Origin: Mercurialis annua
Taxonomy: Eukaryota > Streptophyta > Magnoliopsida > Malpighiales > Euphorbiaceae
Length of the DNA stretch: 64,000 nucleotides
Direction: 5' to 3'
Assembly: GCF_937616625.2 (NCBI RefSeq)
Contig: NC_065577.1
Span: 26,177,501 to 26,241,500 of the forward strand
Shown here: positions 1 to 12,273 of the stretch, piece by piece
Position numbering within the stretch: the stretch's first letter is position 1
Layout of the letters: each line of letters opens with the position of its first letter
Program-made: the position numbers and the translations under genes
Notes under the pieces: generated by a model
Database searches by the model: none
Seen by the model: only the letters and a program-made list of their open reading frames with translations
Told to the model about the DNA's origin: nothing

Positions 1-740
1 CTCTAGTTACCGTACCTTGTACGAACTAGCCTCGAAGTACTATATACATCAGTTAATGTCTCAAAACATCTCACCGGCATCTGAGGCCGTGGATCATATA
101 TACAACACGTAGCCAATCGAAAGCATATAGAACAATGACACTAGTTAATATACAATCAAAATGAACTGCTGTCTAGGCTACTATACTATCGACAAAGGAC
201 CACTACTGCAGCATTCACAGAAGTCAGAAACTATACATACACAGCTGACTTCTGGACTTCAAAACTGGCCTCTAGCTAGGTCCACAAACTAAGCACCTGA
301 AAGACATCAAAGGTGAGGGGTCAGTATTTGGAAAAATACTGAGTGAGTTTGCATTTACTAACGGTATTATTATAGAAACATAGCATCACATTTTAAATCA
401 ACATTAATACAAAAATACATATGAACAAGTACTCGATCCTTTCGAAACTAAAATCATGAAACATAACGTAACTCACTATTATTCAAATCATACTGATTCC
501 AATAGTCTGACCCGGGAGCGTTCACGTTCAACCACGTCAGTCAGGACATATCTCTTGATCCCAAAGTGGCACTAGATACGGGGCTCAGGCTACTCTAACC
601 GAGTCCACTCTCGTGGGGCTCAGGTTACTTTAACCGAGTTCGCTCTCGTATCAAATTCATATTTTAGCTTTCATAATCATATCATCCATGCATATCAAAT
701 CGTACCTCATAGTCAGACACGCTAGACTGACACATTACTG

Positions 741-771
741 GTGATCACACAGCGTATTGACACCCAATAGG
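741..771 (-). other. paired-dyad module, copy in LTR A
   Basis: GTGATCAC (741-748), four bases, then arms CGTATTG (753-759) and CAATAGG (765-771). One arm pair is mismatched in this copy. Confidence 0.7.
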
Positions 772-1403
772 TAGCTAGTTTCTTCGGATCGCATACTAGT
801 TCTAGTATATAGAAACTAATAAAACATATAACATTTCAATCAATTATATATAATGCGATGTGTGTAAACAGTATACATATCTATATAAAATAACTTTAAT
901 ATATAATACGTGAAAGTAAAGTGCAACTCACAGTGACCGCTACCCAATCTATAATGTAGTCGATGTGGTGGTATGCTCGGATTAGTACACCTCTAGTGCC
1001 CTCACAGCTCGGTCGTACGTCTGATACATATTAATTAACGTTTAATAGTCAGACGTAAATCATGTGTTTATACGTATAATACTTTCATAATTTAAGTATT
1101 GGTTTCATTCTTTGTATTATTCACGTATTCAGAAATTCTTAGTCGTACCCACGACTTATCGAATACCATTCCTTGTATTCGAGAATTAAATAATTTCCTT
1201 AACGTTTTTCATTATCGTTACTCGCGTAAAACGTCGAGCTAAATCTTACTTTTTAAGTTATTGGGGTCTTTAATTGAATTTTAGGGTTTAATATTCGAAA
1301 TTATCGGAATTCCGTTTCTCTAAGGCTAAAAGTCCATTTTAGTCCTTCGGGCAAAAGTCCATTTTAGTCCCTCGTGGACCCACTGCGTGCCTGCACAGGG
1401 TGG

Positions 1404-1502
1404 TGTGTATTCGCACACTGTGGGTGTGCGTCCGCACACCTATGTGCGTTCGGACACCTTCACTGGTGTGCGTCCGCACACCGCTGGTGTGCGATCGCAC
1501 GC
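1404..1502 (-). other. palindrome cassette of LTR A
   Basis: Several dyads with about 7-bp arms and a 2-bp centre, for example GTGTGCG-TC-CGCACAC (twice) and GTGTGCG-AT-CGCACGC. It lies 190-290 nt past the splice-donor-like site at 1696 in the element's sense. Confidence 0.7.
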
Positions 1503-1689
1503 AGCCCCCGGAAACGTCGTTTCCGAGCTTCCCATCGTGCTATCACTCTCCATACACACCAAACACTTCATTTCCGACAAAACCCGTATTTTGGTTTTTC
1601 CAAAAACGCTAAAGCCGAGCTTAAATCAATAAATTTCTATTTTATACCAAAACAACCATTTAATTCGAATTTTCCACCAAATACCAAAA

Positions 1690-1700
1690 TATTTACCTTG
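1690..1700 (-). promoter_or_regulatory. splice-donor-like site in LTR A
   Basis: Minus strand reads CAAG|GTAAAT with the cut between 1697 and 1696. It lies about 190 nt downstream of the TATA-like box, the same spacing as in LTR P. Confidence 0.45.
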
Positions 1701-1879
1701 AAACAAAGCTTAGGATCGATTGATGATTCGATTCTGAAGAAATCGCTGCTTGAATCACTTGAATCGGACGTCGAACGGCGAATCGGCGAAACGGCGGCGA
1801 AACGACGGTATCGTCGAAAGTTTCTAAATTTCTCTCGAAGTCTCTCTGCTCTTTTCTTTCCTTCTTTCATATTTCATTT

Positions 1880-1890
1880 CTTATATATTT
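1880..1890 (-). promoter_or_regulatory. TATA-like box of LTR A
   Basis: Minus strand AAATATATAA. Its position relative to the donor-like site matches LTR P (ATATAAATA at 16291). Confidence 0.45.
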
Positions 1891-2322
1891 TGGTTAAAAG
1901 CCCACTTTGATCCTTGTTCTTTTTGTTTCTTATCATTTATCCTTTAAACTTTTCTTTCCTACGATTTAGTCCATAGCTAAATCGATAAACTCTTTTATTA
2001 CGACTTATAAATAATACAAAGCCCGATATTAACACTTTTCCGTCAAAATTCAATATTTCTATTTTCGACACAAAGTGGCTAAATTACCACTTGGGTCCCT
2101 GTGCCCTATTTTGGACTTTTCTTGACATTTTTTTCCTTTTAATTCCAATTCTAACTTTAGAATTGAAATATAACCTTAGTTTCCGCTTAATTGTTTTCCT
2201 TAAAACCAACCTACTAAAATTCATTTATCTCAATTTTTATCAAAATCTTTCCGATTTCGCCATTCCGACGAATCTAAACTGGACACGTGGTCCAATTAGA
2301 TCATTAAATATTTTGGGCTAAT

Positions 2323-4914
2323 AGATTGTCTATTCAACTCTTGATAGCTGTTTGCTGCTACGTCATTAAGAATTCTCTTACTGGTACCTTCGTCTTATCT
2401 ATTATCTTTTCCGAAATAGTATGGTCCTGGACGTATTCTTGATGTCGTAGTCCTTACGTCATTGCTCCCTGATTGTTACTAATCACAATCTAATGTTTTC
2501 TCGTTTCGTCATTTCATTCTTAGTAGCCATAGGTTTTTACTAGTCTTCTTTATACGTGAATGGTCACGACGTGCCAATTCCATCCTTACTGACATACTTA
2601 CTTTGCTTATATTCCTATGAATATTTTCTCTCATAATCATAACCTACAGTTATGATCTTTATTATCGTCTGCGATTATCACTTTCCTTTCTTACTGGTTC
2701 TTGTCATTTCTCACACCTTTTTATTATTATCTGACACTTTGTTTTTCATCAACCAATCTTCTTCAACTTGCTTCATGTCTACTACATTCACTATCTCTTA
2801 ACATAGTTAAGCTTGATACATCCTTTACTATCTTCGATTTCTCCTTTCTTTGCTTCTCTGAACTATCGTAAATTTCACGTCATTTGTTGATTATGACCCT
2901 TCATTCCTTTTACCGTTACCCCAAACGTTCTACTTCACGTTACCCTTAATTGTGTAACTTGTATAGCCGTCTTCTTTGACCGATACTATTCGTATTCTCA
3001 TTTCTTATTCTATTTTAATTTGATCCTTCAAAGATCGCTCCACGTCTTCTATTGGCTCATCAGTCAAAACTGTCTCTTCTTTACGTCATAATTCCTTATT
3101 CTCGTTAACCTCATTTGTTTCTCTATCATTTAATTATTTTGAGATTCTTTCTCGTTAACTAACTTTCACCTGACTTCCTTTTATTTTTATTTTTAACCTT
3201 CATCTTTAACGAATTCAGTAGATCTTTAAAACTTATTTATTTCCTTAATCGTCATTTCTTCCTACTATATAATCAACTTCCTCTCTTGTCTTATACTTCT
3301 TCTTCTTACTTTCGATTAGCTTCATAACTTCATTCTCATTTTCCAAAGTATCATCTTAATATTATTTACGATCATTTCTTAGTTTGTCTCTCTTCTACCT
3401 TTCATCTCTTTCTCGAAATGTTTCCTTAATGCTTATATCGTGGTTCTAATTATCTTTTAAACAATTTACTTTCTCTGTACTAGTATCACCTCTCGTTCTT
3501 CTCATATTGTGGATTCTTAGATACAGTTCACTTCTACCTGTCCAATAGCAACGAAGTATCATCTTATCCTTTACTTATTATATTCGCTACGTCTTTCCTT
3601 CGTTTATAATAGCTCCATTATTGCTGTTCTATTCTGATAATCTTTCTGACGTATCTCTAGGACTTTCCACTTCTCTATTTATCTTACTAAATCTTATAGG
3701 TATATGAGTTTCCTCATTATATTTTCTTTCATATTATCCACAATTTTTACATTTACTGACACGTATGCCTATACGTGTATTCTTCTCCTTATACTAGAGT
3801 TTCATAACTTAGCTTTTCTCCTTTCTGCTGATGCAATCTATAGCTCTTAATGCTGATATTAATGACTTCATTTAATATCAGTCAATTAGCGTCATTATCT
3901 CTATTGATCTATCTAATCTTAAACTTTCATGTCTCACAAAATCATCTTCTTTGTCACTTATATCCCTTCTTATTTCTACTTCTGTATCTTTAAACAATGA
4001 TATTGATAACGCTATATCTTCTTTAAATATCACTTGATGTTCATTATTTATATTACCATCTTTTACAATTTTTATTCTTATTTGTCAAAAATCTTTTACT
4101 ATTTGTCGCAGGGCTTTACATCCGAGTTTACTCACTGAACAAAACGATTTTTAAAACTTCTTTTGGCTGCGCAGCTCTTTTTAAATTACTTTTCATAAAT
4201 CGTTTGAAATCGTTAGTACAATTGTAGCTCAGAGTGATGACACCTCTCATCACCAAGGAGTTGCACAAAATCGCATTTTCTTTATCATCGTAAAGATATG
4301 ATGCATGATCTACATTTTGAAAATCATTTTCTTATGCATTCCTATCGTGCTTATGCAATATCATATGCGATGTCTGAGCACAATTATACCTTGAAAAATC
4401 ATAAAAACTTTCAAAAAAATTCATAAAATTGTAAGTCTTACTCTAGATTATACGCTCTGCGACTATTAACGGCTTTCTTTATACTTATTGGGTATATTTC
4501 AAATTTTTGTATTGCCATCAAATTTTTGTATTGCTGTCATTTTTTGCCATTTACAGACTGTTCGTCTGTCACATCCCTTCTCTCTCCACATCTCTGACAA
4601 CTCAATTAAATTCAAAAATTTCTACTGCTGTCATTTCCATACCCACTTCTTCAATATTATGTACTATATTATATAAAATGTAGGTACCAACGTTCTTCAT
4701 CGATTCTCTCTTCTCATAATATATCTTTTCTTTACAACTTCTAGAACGTAATATAGGGATTACGTTCACTACAAATGTATTATGTAGTGTGTATTATATT
4801 ATTGTTTTTGTAAGTTATGTTTATATATTATTTTATTAGGCGTGTGTTTAACAACAATGCTTCCCATAGGTTCTCACTTTCTAAGGTACTACTCTATAGG
4901 CGTATCCTATTCTA
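2323..4914 (-). other. interior of element S downstream of gag; no recognisable pol
   Basis: About 2.6 kb between the gag-like frame and the 3' LTR, strongly pyrimidine-rich on the plus strand. I see no open frame longer than about 80 codons and no protease, RT, RNase H or integrase motif on either strand. A full gypsy pol needs about 3.5-4 kb, so pol was lost or replaced rather than lightly mutated. This fits a non-autonomous element. Confidence 0.55.
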
Positions 4915-5931
4915 TCATGCAATGCAGCAATTATATAAACATAATAATGCAAACACATAAACACAATTACATAAAGCACATAAATCGCTAATACCTGGAG
5001 GTGCCTGATGCGGAACGCTAGGTTCCCTAATAACTACGCCTGTGTGTCGGCCCCTAACTGTTCTACCGGAGTTTCTTCCACCTCTTTGCACAAAATAGGG
5101 GTTGGTTCTAATTCTGGAGGACGTGCTGACATAGTCTAGGTGGTACTCACATCTAAAGTAAAAGGGTTGTACTGGATCACCCGCCCATTTATGCTCCGTT
5201 TCAATCCTACGGGCCATCGTAGTGAGCGTACCAAAATGTTCGCCCACGTGTTCATACAGCTCACTAAACTCAGGTCCTAAACCTCTGACATACCTACGGT
5301 TGATGATTCTGTTACCTTCATCCAAATCAGGAACTCCCTCAACCATTCGCAGAAAATCAGCAGAAGACATTCCTACTGTTAACATCCCTCGAGAAAAGGA
5401 GCGCATATGTCTCCTCACTTGGTCTAGAGCTATCTGTGCCTGACCATTCGCTACGTCTGCATCTTCTCTCAGATCACAATATCTCTGCACTCTCGACCAG
5501 AAATGTTCACTCCTGTACTTTTCAACGTCTAATTCCTCTAACTGTTCTTCTTCTTCATACTCTTCCTCCTGAGGATACTCTTCTTCTGCCTCTTCTTCTA
5601 ATTCTTCTTCTGGATACTCCTCAGGGTCTTCTTCAGGGTCTTCTTCAGGATCCTCTTCCGGATCTTCCTCCGGTTCCTCTTCATCTTCTTCGCTATATTC
5701 TATCTCCTGCGAATGTACTTCAGCTCTGTTTCCAGAAGAACTACCTATCTCCGACACAGACATATAGCCGTTCTGATACACTTCTGGCGATGTTCTAGTA
5801 TTTGCGTGGAATCCGTTCTGATGGATCCCAGATGGTTTGCCTACTTCATTATGAAACCCATTTTGAAATATAGGAGGCGCTTCCTCCCGTTCTTCCTCAG
5901 CATGCGACTGAGCTCCGTTTTGCCCAAACAT
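4915..5931 (-). CDS. gag-like protein of LTR element S, acidic
   Basis: A 338-codon open frame starting MFGQNGAQ at 5931. The frame can be extended 30 codons upstream to 6021, but that extension ends in TTTCTTTTCAG, a good splice acceptor one base before this ATG, so I prefer the inner start. Order of parts: a Q/N/E-rich N-terminus with repeated QNGF/QNGY motifs, then a very acidic stretch with (EEDP) repeats, then a globular region containing EGVPDLDEG, a YVRGLGPEF motif and an Arg/Glu helix. This resembles the C-terminal part of retrotransposon gag proteins, which form the particle. A basic tail (RGGRNSGRTVRGR) follows, with no CCHC zinc knuckle. Near codon 310 the minus strand reads CCAG|GTATTAG, a donor-like site, so the last roughly 25 codons may be intron. 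The unbroken frame contrasts with the missing pol and suggests recent selection or youth. Lineage is uncertain. Confidence 0.6.
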   Translation of the reverse strand: MFGQNGAQSHAEEEREEAPPIFQNGFHNEVGKPSGIHQNGFHANTRTSPEVYQNGYMSVSEIGSSSGNRAEVHSQEIEYSEEDEEEPEEDPEEDPEEDPEEDPEEYPEEELEEEAEEEYPQEEEYEEEEQLEELDVEKYRSEHFWSRVQRYCDLREDADVANGQAQIALDQVRRHMRSFSRGMLTVGMSSADFLRMVEGVPDLDEGNRIINRRYVRGLGPEFSELYEHVGEHFGTLTTMARRIETEHKWAGDPVQPFYFRCEYHLDYVSTSSRIRTNPYFVQRGGRNSGRTVRGRHTGVVIREPSVPHQAPPGISDLCALCNCVYVFALLCLYNCCIA

Positions 5932-6316
5932 GCTGAAAAGAAACAATTTCAAACATAAGCGACCATCTGAGTTCCTTTCCACACGCAATTCCAGTATCAA
6001 CTTATAAAATTCCATAAACAATTAGCATTTAATCCACCCGCACGAAGTTCGCAAGAAGATAACCATTTAATATTCTCAGCGCAAGTAATAAACACTTAAT
6101 CATTTCAATCGTTTGTATATACGGATACTAATCCTTCACTAGCTTAGTAGCACTGATTTACACGCGCTATACTACATCTTACCAATGCATATATCACACA
6201 ATAACAGACAACTACGGTCTGACTCTTGCTGCAGTAGTTCCTAGGTATACTTACTGACAAAATACTTCCAGTCAAATAGACAATCAGACAAATCTAGCAG
6301 TGGTAACTGGACCAAA

Positions 6317-6330
6317 CTGCTCTGATACCA
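6317..6330 (-). promoter_or_regulatory. primer-binding site of element S (initiator Met tRNA type)
   Basis: Minus strand TGGTATCAGAGCAG, four bases from the LTR B end. TGGTATCAGAGC is the usual plant LTR-element primer site complementary to the 3' end of initiator Met tRNA. It fixes both the orientation and the end of the 5' LTR. Confidence 0.9.
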
Positions 6331-6334
6331 AAAT

Positions 6335-7933
6335 TGTCACGACCCAAAATATTGTGCCTCAACCGGCGCTAGGGAACGGGAGTGGTAGCTCCAGAACCCG
6401 TAGCAAGCCTTAAACCGCTAATAATTTTTCGCAAATAATATAAACAAATAAAATCAAACAACGGAAGCAAATAAATATGTATCTCATATAACATAATATT
6501 TACATTAACTGTTTAAACCTCGCGGGCTCTAGTTACCGTACCTTGTACGAAATAGCCTCGCGGTACTAAATACATCAGTTAATGTCTCAAAACATCTCAC
6601 CGGCATATGAGGCCGTGGATCATATATACAACACGTAGCCAATCGAAAGCATATAGAACAACGACAGCAGTTAATATACAATCAAAATGAACTGCTTTCT
6701 AGGCTACTATATTATCGACAAAGGACCACTACTGCAGCATTCACAGAAGTCAGAAACTATACATACACAGCTGACTTCTGGACTTCAAAATTGGCCTCTA
6801 GCTAGGTCCACAGACTAAGCACCTGAAAGACATCAAAGGTGAGGGGTCAGTATTTGGGAAAATACTGAGTGAGTTTGCATTTACTAACGGTATTATTATA
6901 GAAACATAGCATCGCATTTTAAATCAACATTAATACAAAAATACATATGAACAAGTACTCGATCCTTTCGAAACTAAAATCCTGAAGCATAACGTAACTC
7001 ACTATTATTCAAATCATACCGATTCCAATAGTCTGACCCAGGAGCGTTCACGTTCAACCACGTCAGTCAGGACATATCTCTTAATCCCAAAGTGGCACTA
7101 GATACGGGGCTCAAGTTACTCTAACCGAGTTAACTCTCGTGGGGCTCAAGTTACTTTAACCTAGTTCACTCTCGTATCAAATTCATATTTTAGCTTTCAT
7201 AATCATATCATCCATGCATATCAAATCATACCTCATAGTCAGACACGCTAGACTGACACATTACTGGTGATCACACAGCCTATTGACACCCAATAGGTAG
7301 CTAGTTTCTTCGGATCACATACTAGTTCTAGTATATAGAAACTAATAAAACATATAACATTTCAATCAAATATATATAATGCGATGCGTGTAAACAGTAT
7401 ACATATCTATATAAAATAACTTTAATATATAATACGTGAAAGTAAAGTGCAACTCACAGTGACCGCTATCCAGTCTATAATGTAGTCGATGTGGTGGTAT
7501 GCTCGGATTAGTACACCTCTAGTGCCCTCATTGCTCGGTCGTACGTCTGATACATATTAATTAACGTTTAATAGTCAGACGTAAATCATGTGTTTATACG
7601 TATAATACTTTCATAATTTAAGTATTGGTTTCATTCTTTGTATTATTCATGTATTCAGAAATTCTTAGTCGTAGCCACGACTTATCGAATACCATTCCTT
7701 ATATTCGAGAATTAAATAATTTCCTTAACGTTTTTCATCATCGTTACTCGCGTAAAACGTCGAGCTAAATCTTACTTTTTAAGTTATTGGGGTCTTTAAT
7801 TGAATTTTAGGGTTTAATATTCCAAATTATCGGAATTCCGTTTCTCTAAGGCTAAAAGTCCATTTTAGTCCTTCGGGCAAGTCCATTTTAGTCCCTCGTG
7901 GACCCACTGCGTGCCTGCACAGGGTGGTGTGCG
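6335..7933 (-). repeat. LTR B: 5' LTR of element S, truncated
   Basis: Starts TGTCACGACCC next to the primer site and matches LTR A closely until about 7930. There A enters its palindrome cassette, whereas B jumps to unrelated sequence (fragment C, opposite orientation). About 900 bp including the TATA box are missing, so this copy can no longer drive transcription of S from its own 5' LTR. Confidence 0.85.
7267..7297 (-). other. paired-dyad module, copy in LTR B
   Basis: GTGATCAC (7267-7274) and perfect arms CCTATTG (7279-7285) / CAATAGG (7291-7297). Confidence 0.75.
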
Positions 7934-9230
7934 TCGGGCCTATATGTATAATGAATAAATGTGATTGTTTGTAGATGTATGAACAGATGTATGTTATTAG
8001 ATGTGTCGTGTTTCAAATGATATGAGAAAGGATCAAAACAACTAACCATAACATACGAAAACAATAAATAAGACTAACGAATACATTGTACTAATGTACA
8101 CCAAATAATAAGTATTGATATAAGGTAACTCGATGGATTATCACTCCAGACCAATATCCACACTTATACTTCGAAATATGAGGTAACTCGGTGAATATCT
8201 CTCGGGACTGATGCAATTATAAAGTATTACCTTATCAACAACTAATAATGTGAGAGCCATATGTTTGATTTGAATAGAATACATAGGTTGGCTTTGCTAT
8301 CGTTGTTAGGCGCTTTAGTTACACCGGTTGGCTTTGCTATCAATGTCATCGGTTGGCTTCGCTATCAATGTCATCGGTTGTCTTCGCTATCAATGTCATC
8401 GGTTGGCTTCGCTATCAATATCACGCGTTTCAGTTACATCGGTTGACTTCGCTATCGATATCAAACGAGTGAGGTTAAAAGATTATGAATACGAAATGAA
8501 AAGGTTGGCTTTGCTATCAATGTTAGGCGCTTTAGTTACATCGGTTGGCTTCGCTATCAATATCAAGCGTTTCAGTTACATCGGTTGACTTCACTATCGA
8601 TATCAAACGAGTGAGGTTAAAAGATTATGAATACGAAATGAAAATTATAAAATACGTATATGATTTGATTATATATTTTCTGAAATATTTTATATAAATA
8701 TTTCTAAAGTATATGTTTTCTGTAATATTTTATATAAATATATCTAAAGTATATTTTTCGTGAGTTCAAATAACAAAAGATTTATAAGTACGCTTTCAAT
8801 AGAACTATATTTTACATAAAGTGGTTTTAAAATATTTTCACCATTTATACAATATTTATTAGTAACATTGTAAACTCACTCAGCTTTATACTAATCTTGT
8901 TGTTCCTCCAACTCTTTAATAATTGTAAGAGATGCTTCGATGAAAATTTCAGAAATTTTATTTTCTTGGGAGTCACTTTTTCTAAGTCATATAAGAAGAC
9001 CTTGAATTCTAGATATCAGCAGTAGACTAGTGTTTTAATATTTATGTATTAAGCGTTTAAACTTTGATATTTATTTTAAATGAAGTCATCTATATCTTGA
9101 TAATGTTTTACGAATGAACGTTTGTTTTGATAAATGCAAGATTTACGGTATTTTCATGCTTGCTACGGGTCTGGGAGCTAACACTCTCATTCTTAGCGCC
9201 GGTCTCGACTCAAGAATTTGGGTCGTGAAA
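7934..9230 (+). repeat. LTR fragment C, 'TGTCACGACC' family, plus orientation
   Basis: Its right end (about 9160-9229) is the reverse complement of the family's end: a 'gctacgggt' block, 'agcgccgg' and GGGTCGTGA. It therefore faces B tail to tail. It includes a minisatellite and the family's 'actcactcag' block near 8875, but lacks the LTR start and the paired-dyad module. Confidence 0.65.
8280..8641 (+). repeat. minisatellite with higher-order units
   Basis: About nine units beginning GGTTGGCTTCGCTATCAAT, of 25, 40 or about 60 bp. The order 40-40-60 recurs, so 8504-8641 repeats the layout of the last part of 8280-8503. Open frames across it are translations of the repeat, not genes. Confidence 0.85.
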
Positions 9231-9756
9231 AAAGGCAAACAAAAGCGACATGATCCCACGAATGCGAATGAGTCTCGTCTATAAACTCCACAAAATTTAA
9301 AACACCCATATCGTTTAATAATATGTAATCATTTTATAAAAAGACTATACTTTCGTAAACACAATCAAATTTTGGTTGGTGTAGATCTATAAAATTGCAC
9401 CATATCTCCACTGTCATATTAGAGATTAGAGAAAACTAATCGAACAAACCAAAGAACCAAATTAATTTTATACTTGTTCGACCAGTGAAGTGAGAACAAG
9501 ATCAGTGGCAGTTCTTAATTCAATAATAAAATTAATTTTTTATAGAAATAATTAAATTAATTAGTTATCCATAAGAAACTAGAAAAAAATTGGCTTGCTC
9601 TGTGAGAAAACTGATGAGTAAATTATACTGTACACACACTTTGTGAAAATAATTTCATGAAGCACGTACTTATGTTCTTTTTGCAAATCATATGTATGAA
9701 AACTTTAATTTTGCAAAAATAAGTATTCCTCATCTTTAATTCATAAGTTTAATGAC
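9231..9756. other. unassigned AT-rich spacer
   Basis: No open frame, repeat match or RNA gene seen. Confidence 0.4.
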
Positions 9757-10113
9757 TTAAAAACCACCCACCTTGAACTTGTTTTTCGTTTATACCCTGA
9801 CCTAAGAAAAAATTCATTTATACCCCGACGTATGTGTTCATGTTTCACCTCTACCTCGAGTCACTAAATTAACCTCTTTTTATTTAAAAAAAGTTTAAAA
9901 TAGTCCTTCATTTAAAAATTCATTTCTAATTAAACTCTAATTAGCTTAGGTTAAAAATGAAGAACTATTTTAAACTTTTTTTTTTAATAAAAAGAGGTTA
10001 ATTTAGTGCTTCGGGGTAGAGGTGAAATATAAATACATACGTCATGGTATAATGAATTTTTTTCTAAGTCATGGTATAAACAAAAAAAAAGTTCAAGGTG
10101 AGTGGTTTTTAAA
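9757..10113. mobile_element. foldback/MITE-like hairpin element
   Basis: Two inverted arms of about 160 nt: the left arm starts CTTAAAAACCACCCACCTTG and the right arm ends with its near-complement around 10095-10113. Shared inner blocks include 'tttcacctctacc' and 'aaattaacctcttttt'. The centre is about 40 nt. There is no coding capacity. Long arms with little interior suggest a MITE or foldback element. I could not fix a clear TSD. Confidence 0.7.
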
Positions 10114-10554
10114 TAATTAAGCCTAATTCTTAAAAATACGTAGTTACTTTTTTTGTCTCTCCTTCTTTTCTCAGTAATTTCTTTTAATTATTTTTCTCCA
10201 TTGTCATCTCAATTCTCCACTTCCAATTCAGTTATGACTATACCAGCCCTCTTTTAAAATAAAATACACCCTTCTTCATTTTAATTTTGATTTTACTTAC
10301 GTTTCCTTTGAAACCGTCCAATTTTTCGGCAACTCTTTGTTTTTAAATTCTCAAGCAATAGTAGCAATATCAACAGAATTTTATAAGCATATATGAAAGT
10401 GTTTGATCAGAAATTGAAGAATATGAAAAGCAATGGCAGAAATTGGAAAATTACTTATGGGCAATGCATTTTCTTTATTATCAATGCCAAATACTAGATA
10501 ATTATTCTCATTGTTATCGTTCATGTATGGTGGTATTTACTTGAAATGTTTAAA
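10114..10554. other. unassigned spacer
   Basis: AT- and pyrimidine-rich; no gene, repeat or LTR motif recognised. Confidence 0.4.
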
Positions 10555-10956
10555 TCAACGGATCATTTATACTGAGTGAGTTCATATAGTTTACTAGTAA
10601 GCATTAATAAAAACATAAAACAATGCCATAAACATATCATTTATATGCATCCAAATACCGACGTCGACTTAAACCCTAAGCCCAAACATATAATTTGCAT
10701 TTTGAGAATTCATCGTAAACGTTTCATATTGGACCAAATCATATTAATCCAAGCGGTACGGTCCAAAGATAGTTCAACTGAGTTAATTGCTACTATCGCT
10801 TAAAACTCCAAGGTGCGAGTTACGAAATAATTCGACCGAGTTAACTCACTAGATAAAGGTCCCAAGATAATTCCATCGAGTTAACCTTATATCTACTAAA
10901 TATAATCCACCTTTCCCAATTATAACAACAAACACAAAGGGCTCAACTCAAAACTG

Positions 10957-10988
10957 GTGATCACGCAGTCTTATTACCGTCCAATAGG
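10957..10988 (-). other. paired-dyad module, copy in LTR D
   Basis: GTGATCAC intact (10957-10964); the second stem is weakened to about five pairs with right arm CAATAGG (10982-10988). Confidence 0.6.
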
Positions 10989-11704
10989 AAGGCACGTTTC
11001 ATCGAGTCTATATTGATTTCAAATAATCATGCATATGAAAATTTAATAATTATTTTGATAACCATTTGCACTTTTATACTTAAAAGTAAATAAATAACTC
11101 ACAACTTGCTATCCAAAATAAAATCAAACAAAGAAACTCTGTTAAACTCCTCGAGCTCCGGTACCCGTCGGCGGTTGCCCCATCAGATCTAGTTCGAAAA
11201 CGATAAAAAATGAAATTAAAATTGATCCTAGTCTAGGAATATTCTAGACACCAAATGACAACAAATAAATTAGATAACGTCGCGTCGAACTGATATCTAT
11301 ACAAACCTGATAATCTTTAATAAAACAATCTTGTTAGTTAAATAATATTTTTTGAATGTTATTTAATTAGCTATCCAAATTAGCTAAAATCAATTAACTA
11401 TCAAACTAATACGATAATTAATTTATTACATCACTTTTCCTATTTTATAATTAACTTTATCTCAAAACTTTATCTAATTAACCGACAATTTATCAAGTTA
11501 GTAAAATTTCGTAGATACACTAACTTTCTTAAAACTGTTTTTCAGCCACTTCGGCTTACAAAGACGCCTATATAAAATTGCCTGACAACCAAACAAACTT
11601 TACATTTTTATAGTTTGGAACGTCGCCTACAACTTATACCTCAGACTGAAAATAGCACCCAAAGACGTCGAAAATTAGCCTTAAAATCGCTTCCCCGGGA
11701 TGGG

Positions 11705-11731
11705 TTAGGGGCTGCTTTGTGCAGCCCCTAA
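11705..11731. other. palindrome of LTR D
   Basis: Perfect 11-bp arms TTAGGGGCTGC / GCAGCCCCTAA around TTTGT. I take it as this subfamily's counterpart of the cassettes in A, E, F, G, H and P. Confidence 0.65.
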
Positions 11732-12273
11732 ACGGGGCTATTGCCCGCATCTCATATTCTACACTTAATTCAATCCATCCTTCAACTTTTTTTATCTTCC
11801 AATTTAATCTTCAAAACAATTTCGTAATTAAACAAAACATTGACGATAATTTATTTATAAGAAATAACAGATTTGCCATATTATTTATTAACTCGGGTCC
11901 AATATTTTATTTATATAACTTTCTTCTGATAATTAAAATTCAAACTAATTCCACTTAACAAAATACGTTCGTTCAGTTCTAGGGAATTTTAATTATAGCT
12001 CCATAAATTATTTTACAAACTTTAACGTAAAATTTATTAACTCGGGACTCACCAATTATTTTATTTCAATTTAATAACATTTCTTTAGTCCCGCTTAAAT
12101 CCAATTTAGAGAATAATAATTTCCACTAAAATTATTATTTTACAATAATTTAAATAAACCCGCTTTGGTCTAAATTCTTATTATTTTAATTTAATTTGAG
12201 CTTTCTCGATTAAATACCCCAAATTTGGACACGCGGCAAAATTTATAACTCTAAAAAATTACGTGGTATCACA

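Larger units (their letters stand above)
1..2322 (-). repeat. LTR A: 3' LTR of gypsy-like element S (left end outside window)
   Basis: Positions 1 to about 1400 match 6527-7930 almost base for base (I judge roughly 97% by eye), so this is one of two LTRs of a minus-strand element. The match starts 192 bp into LTR B, so A lacks its outermost 192 bp, which lie before the window. The full LTR would be about 2.5 kb, like the P LTR (2,486 bp). The right edge (minus-strand LTR start) is set near 2322 by alignment with the ends of other family members; no clear polypurine tract is visible there. It carries a TATA-like box, a splice-donor-like site, a palindrome cassette and the paired-dyad module. 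Confidence 0.8.
10555..12273 (-). repeat. LTR D, 'TGTCACGACC' family, left end missing
   Basis: It shares the family order 'ctgagtgagttc', degenerate 'ccgagttaac' units, the paired-dyad module, and 'gggactcaccaattattttattt' near the start. It ends at 12273 with a minus-strand start TGTGATACCACG next to a polypurine tract. The expected TGTCACGACC end on the left is absent. Confidence 0.75.

Noticed and set aside
1374..1910. 178-codon plus-strand open frame
   Set aside because: It lies in LTR A across the palindrome cassette and the reverse of the promoter region; Cys/His-rich text comes from the repeats. No family resemblance.
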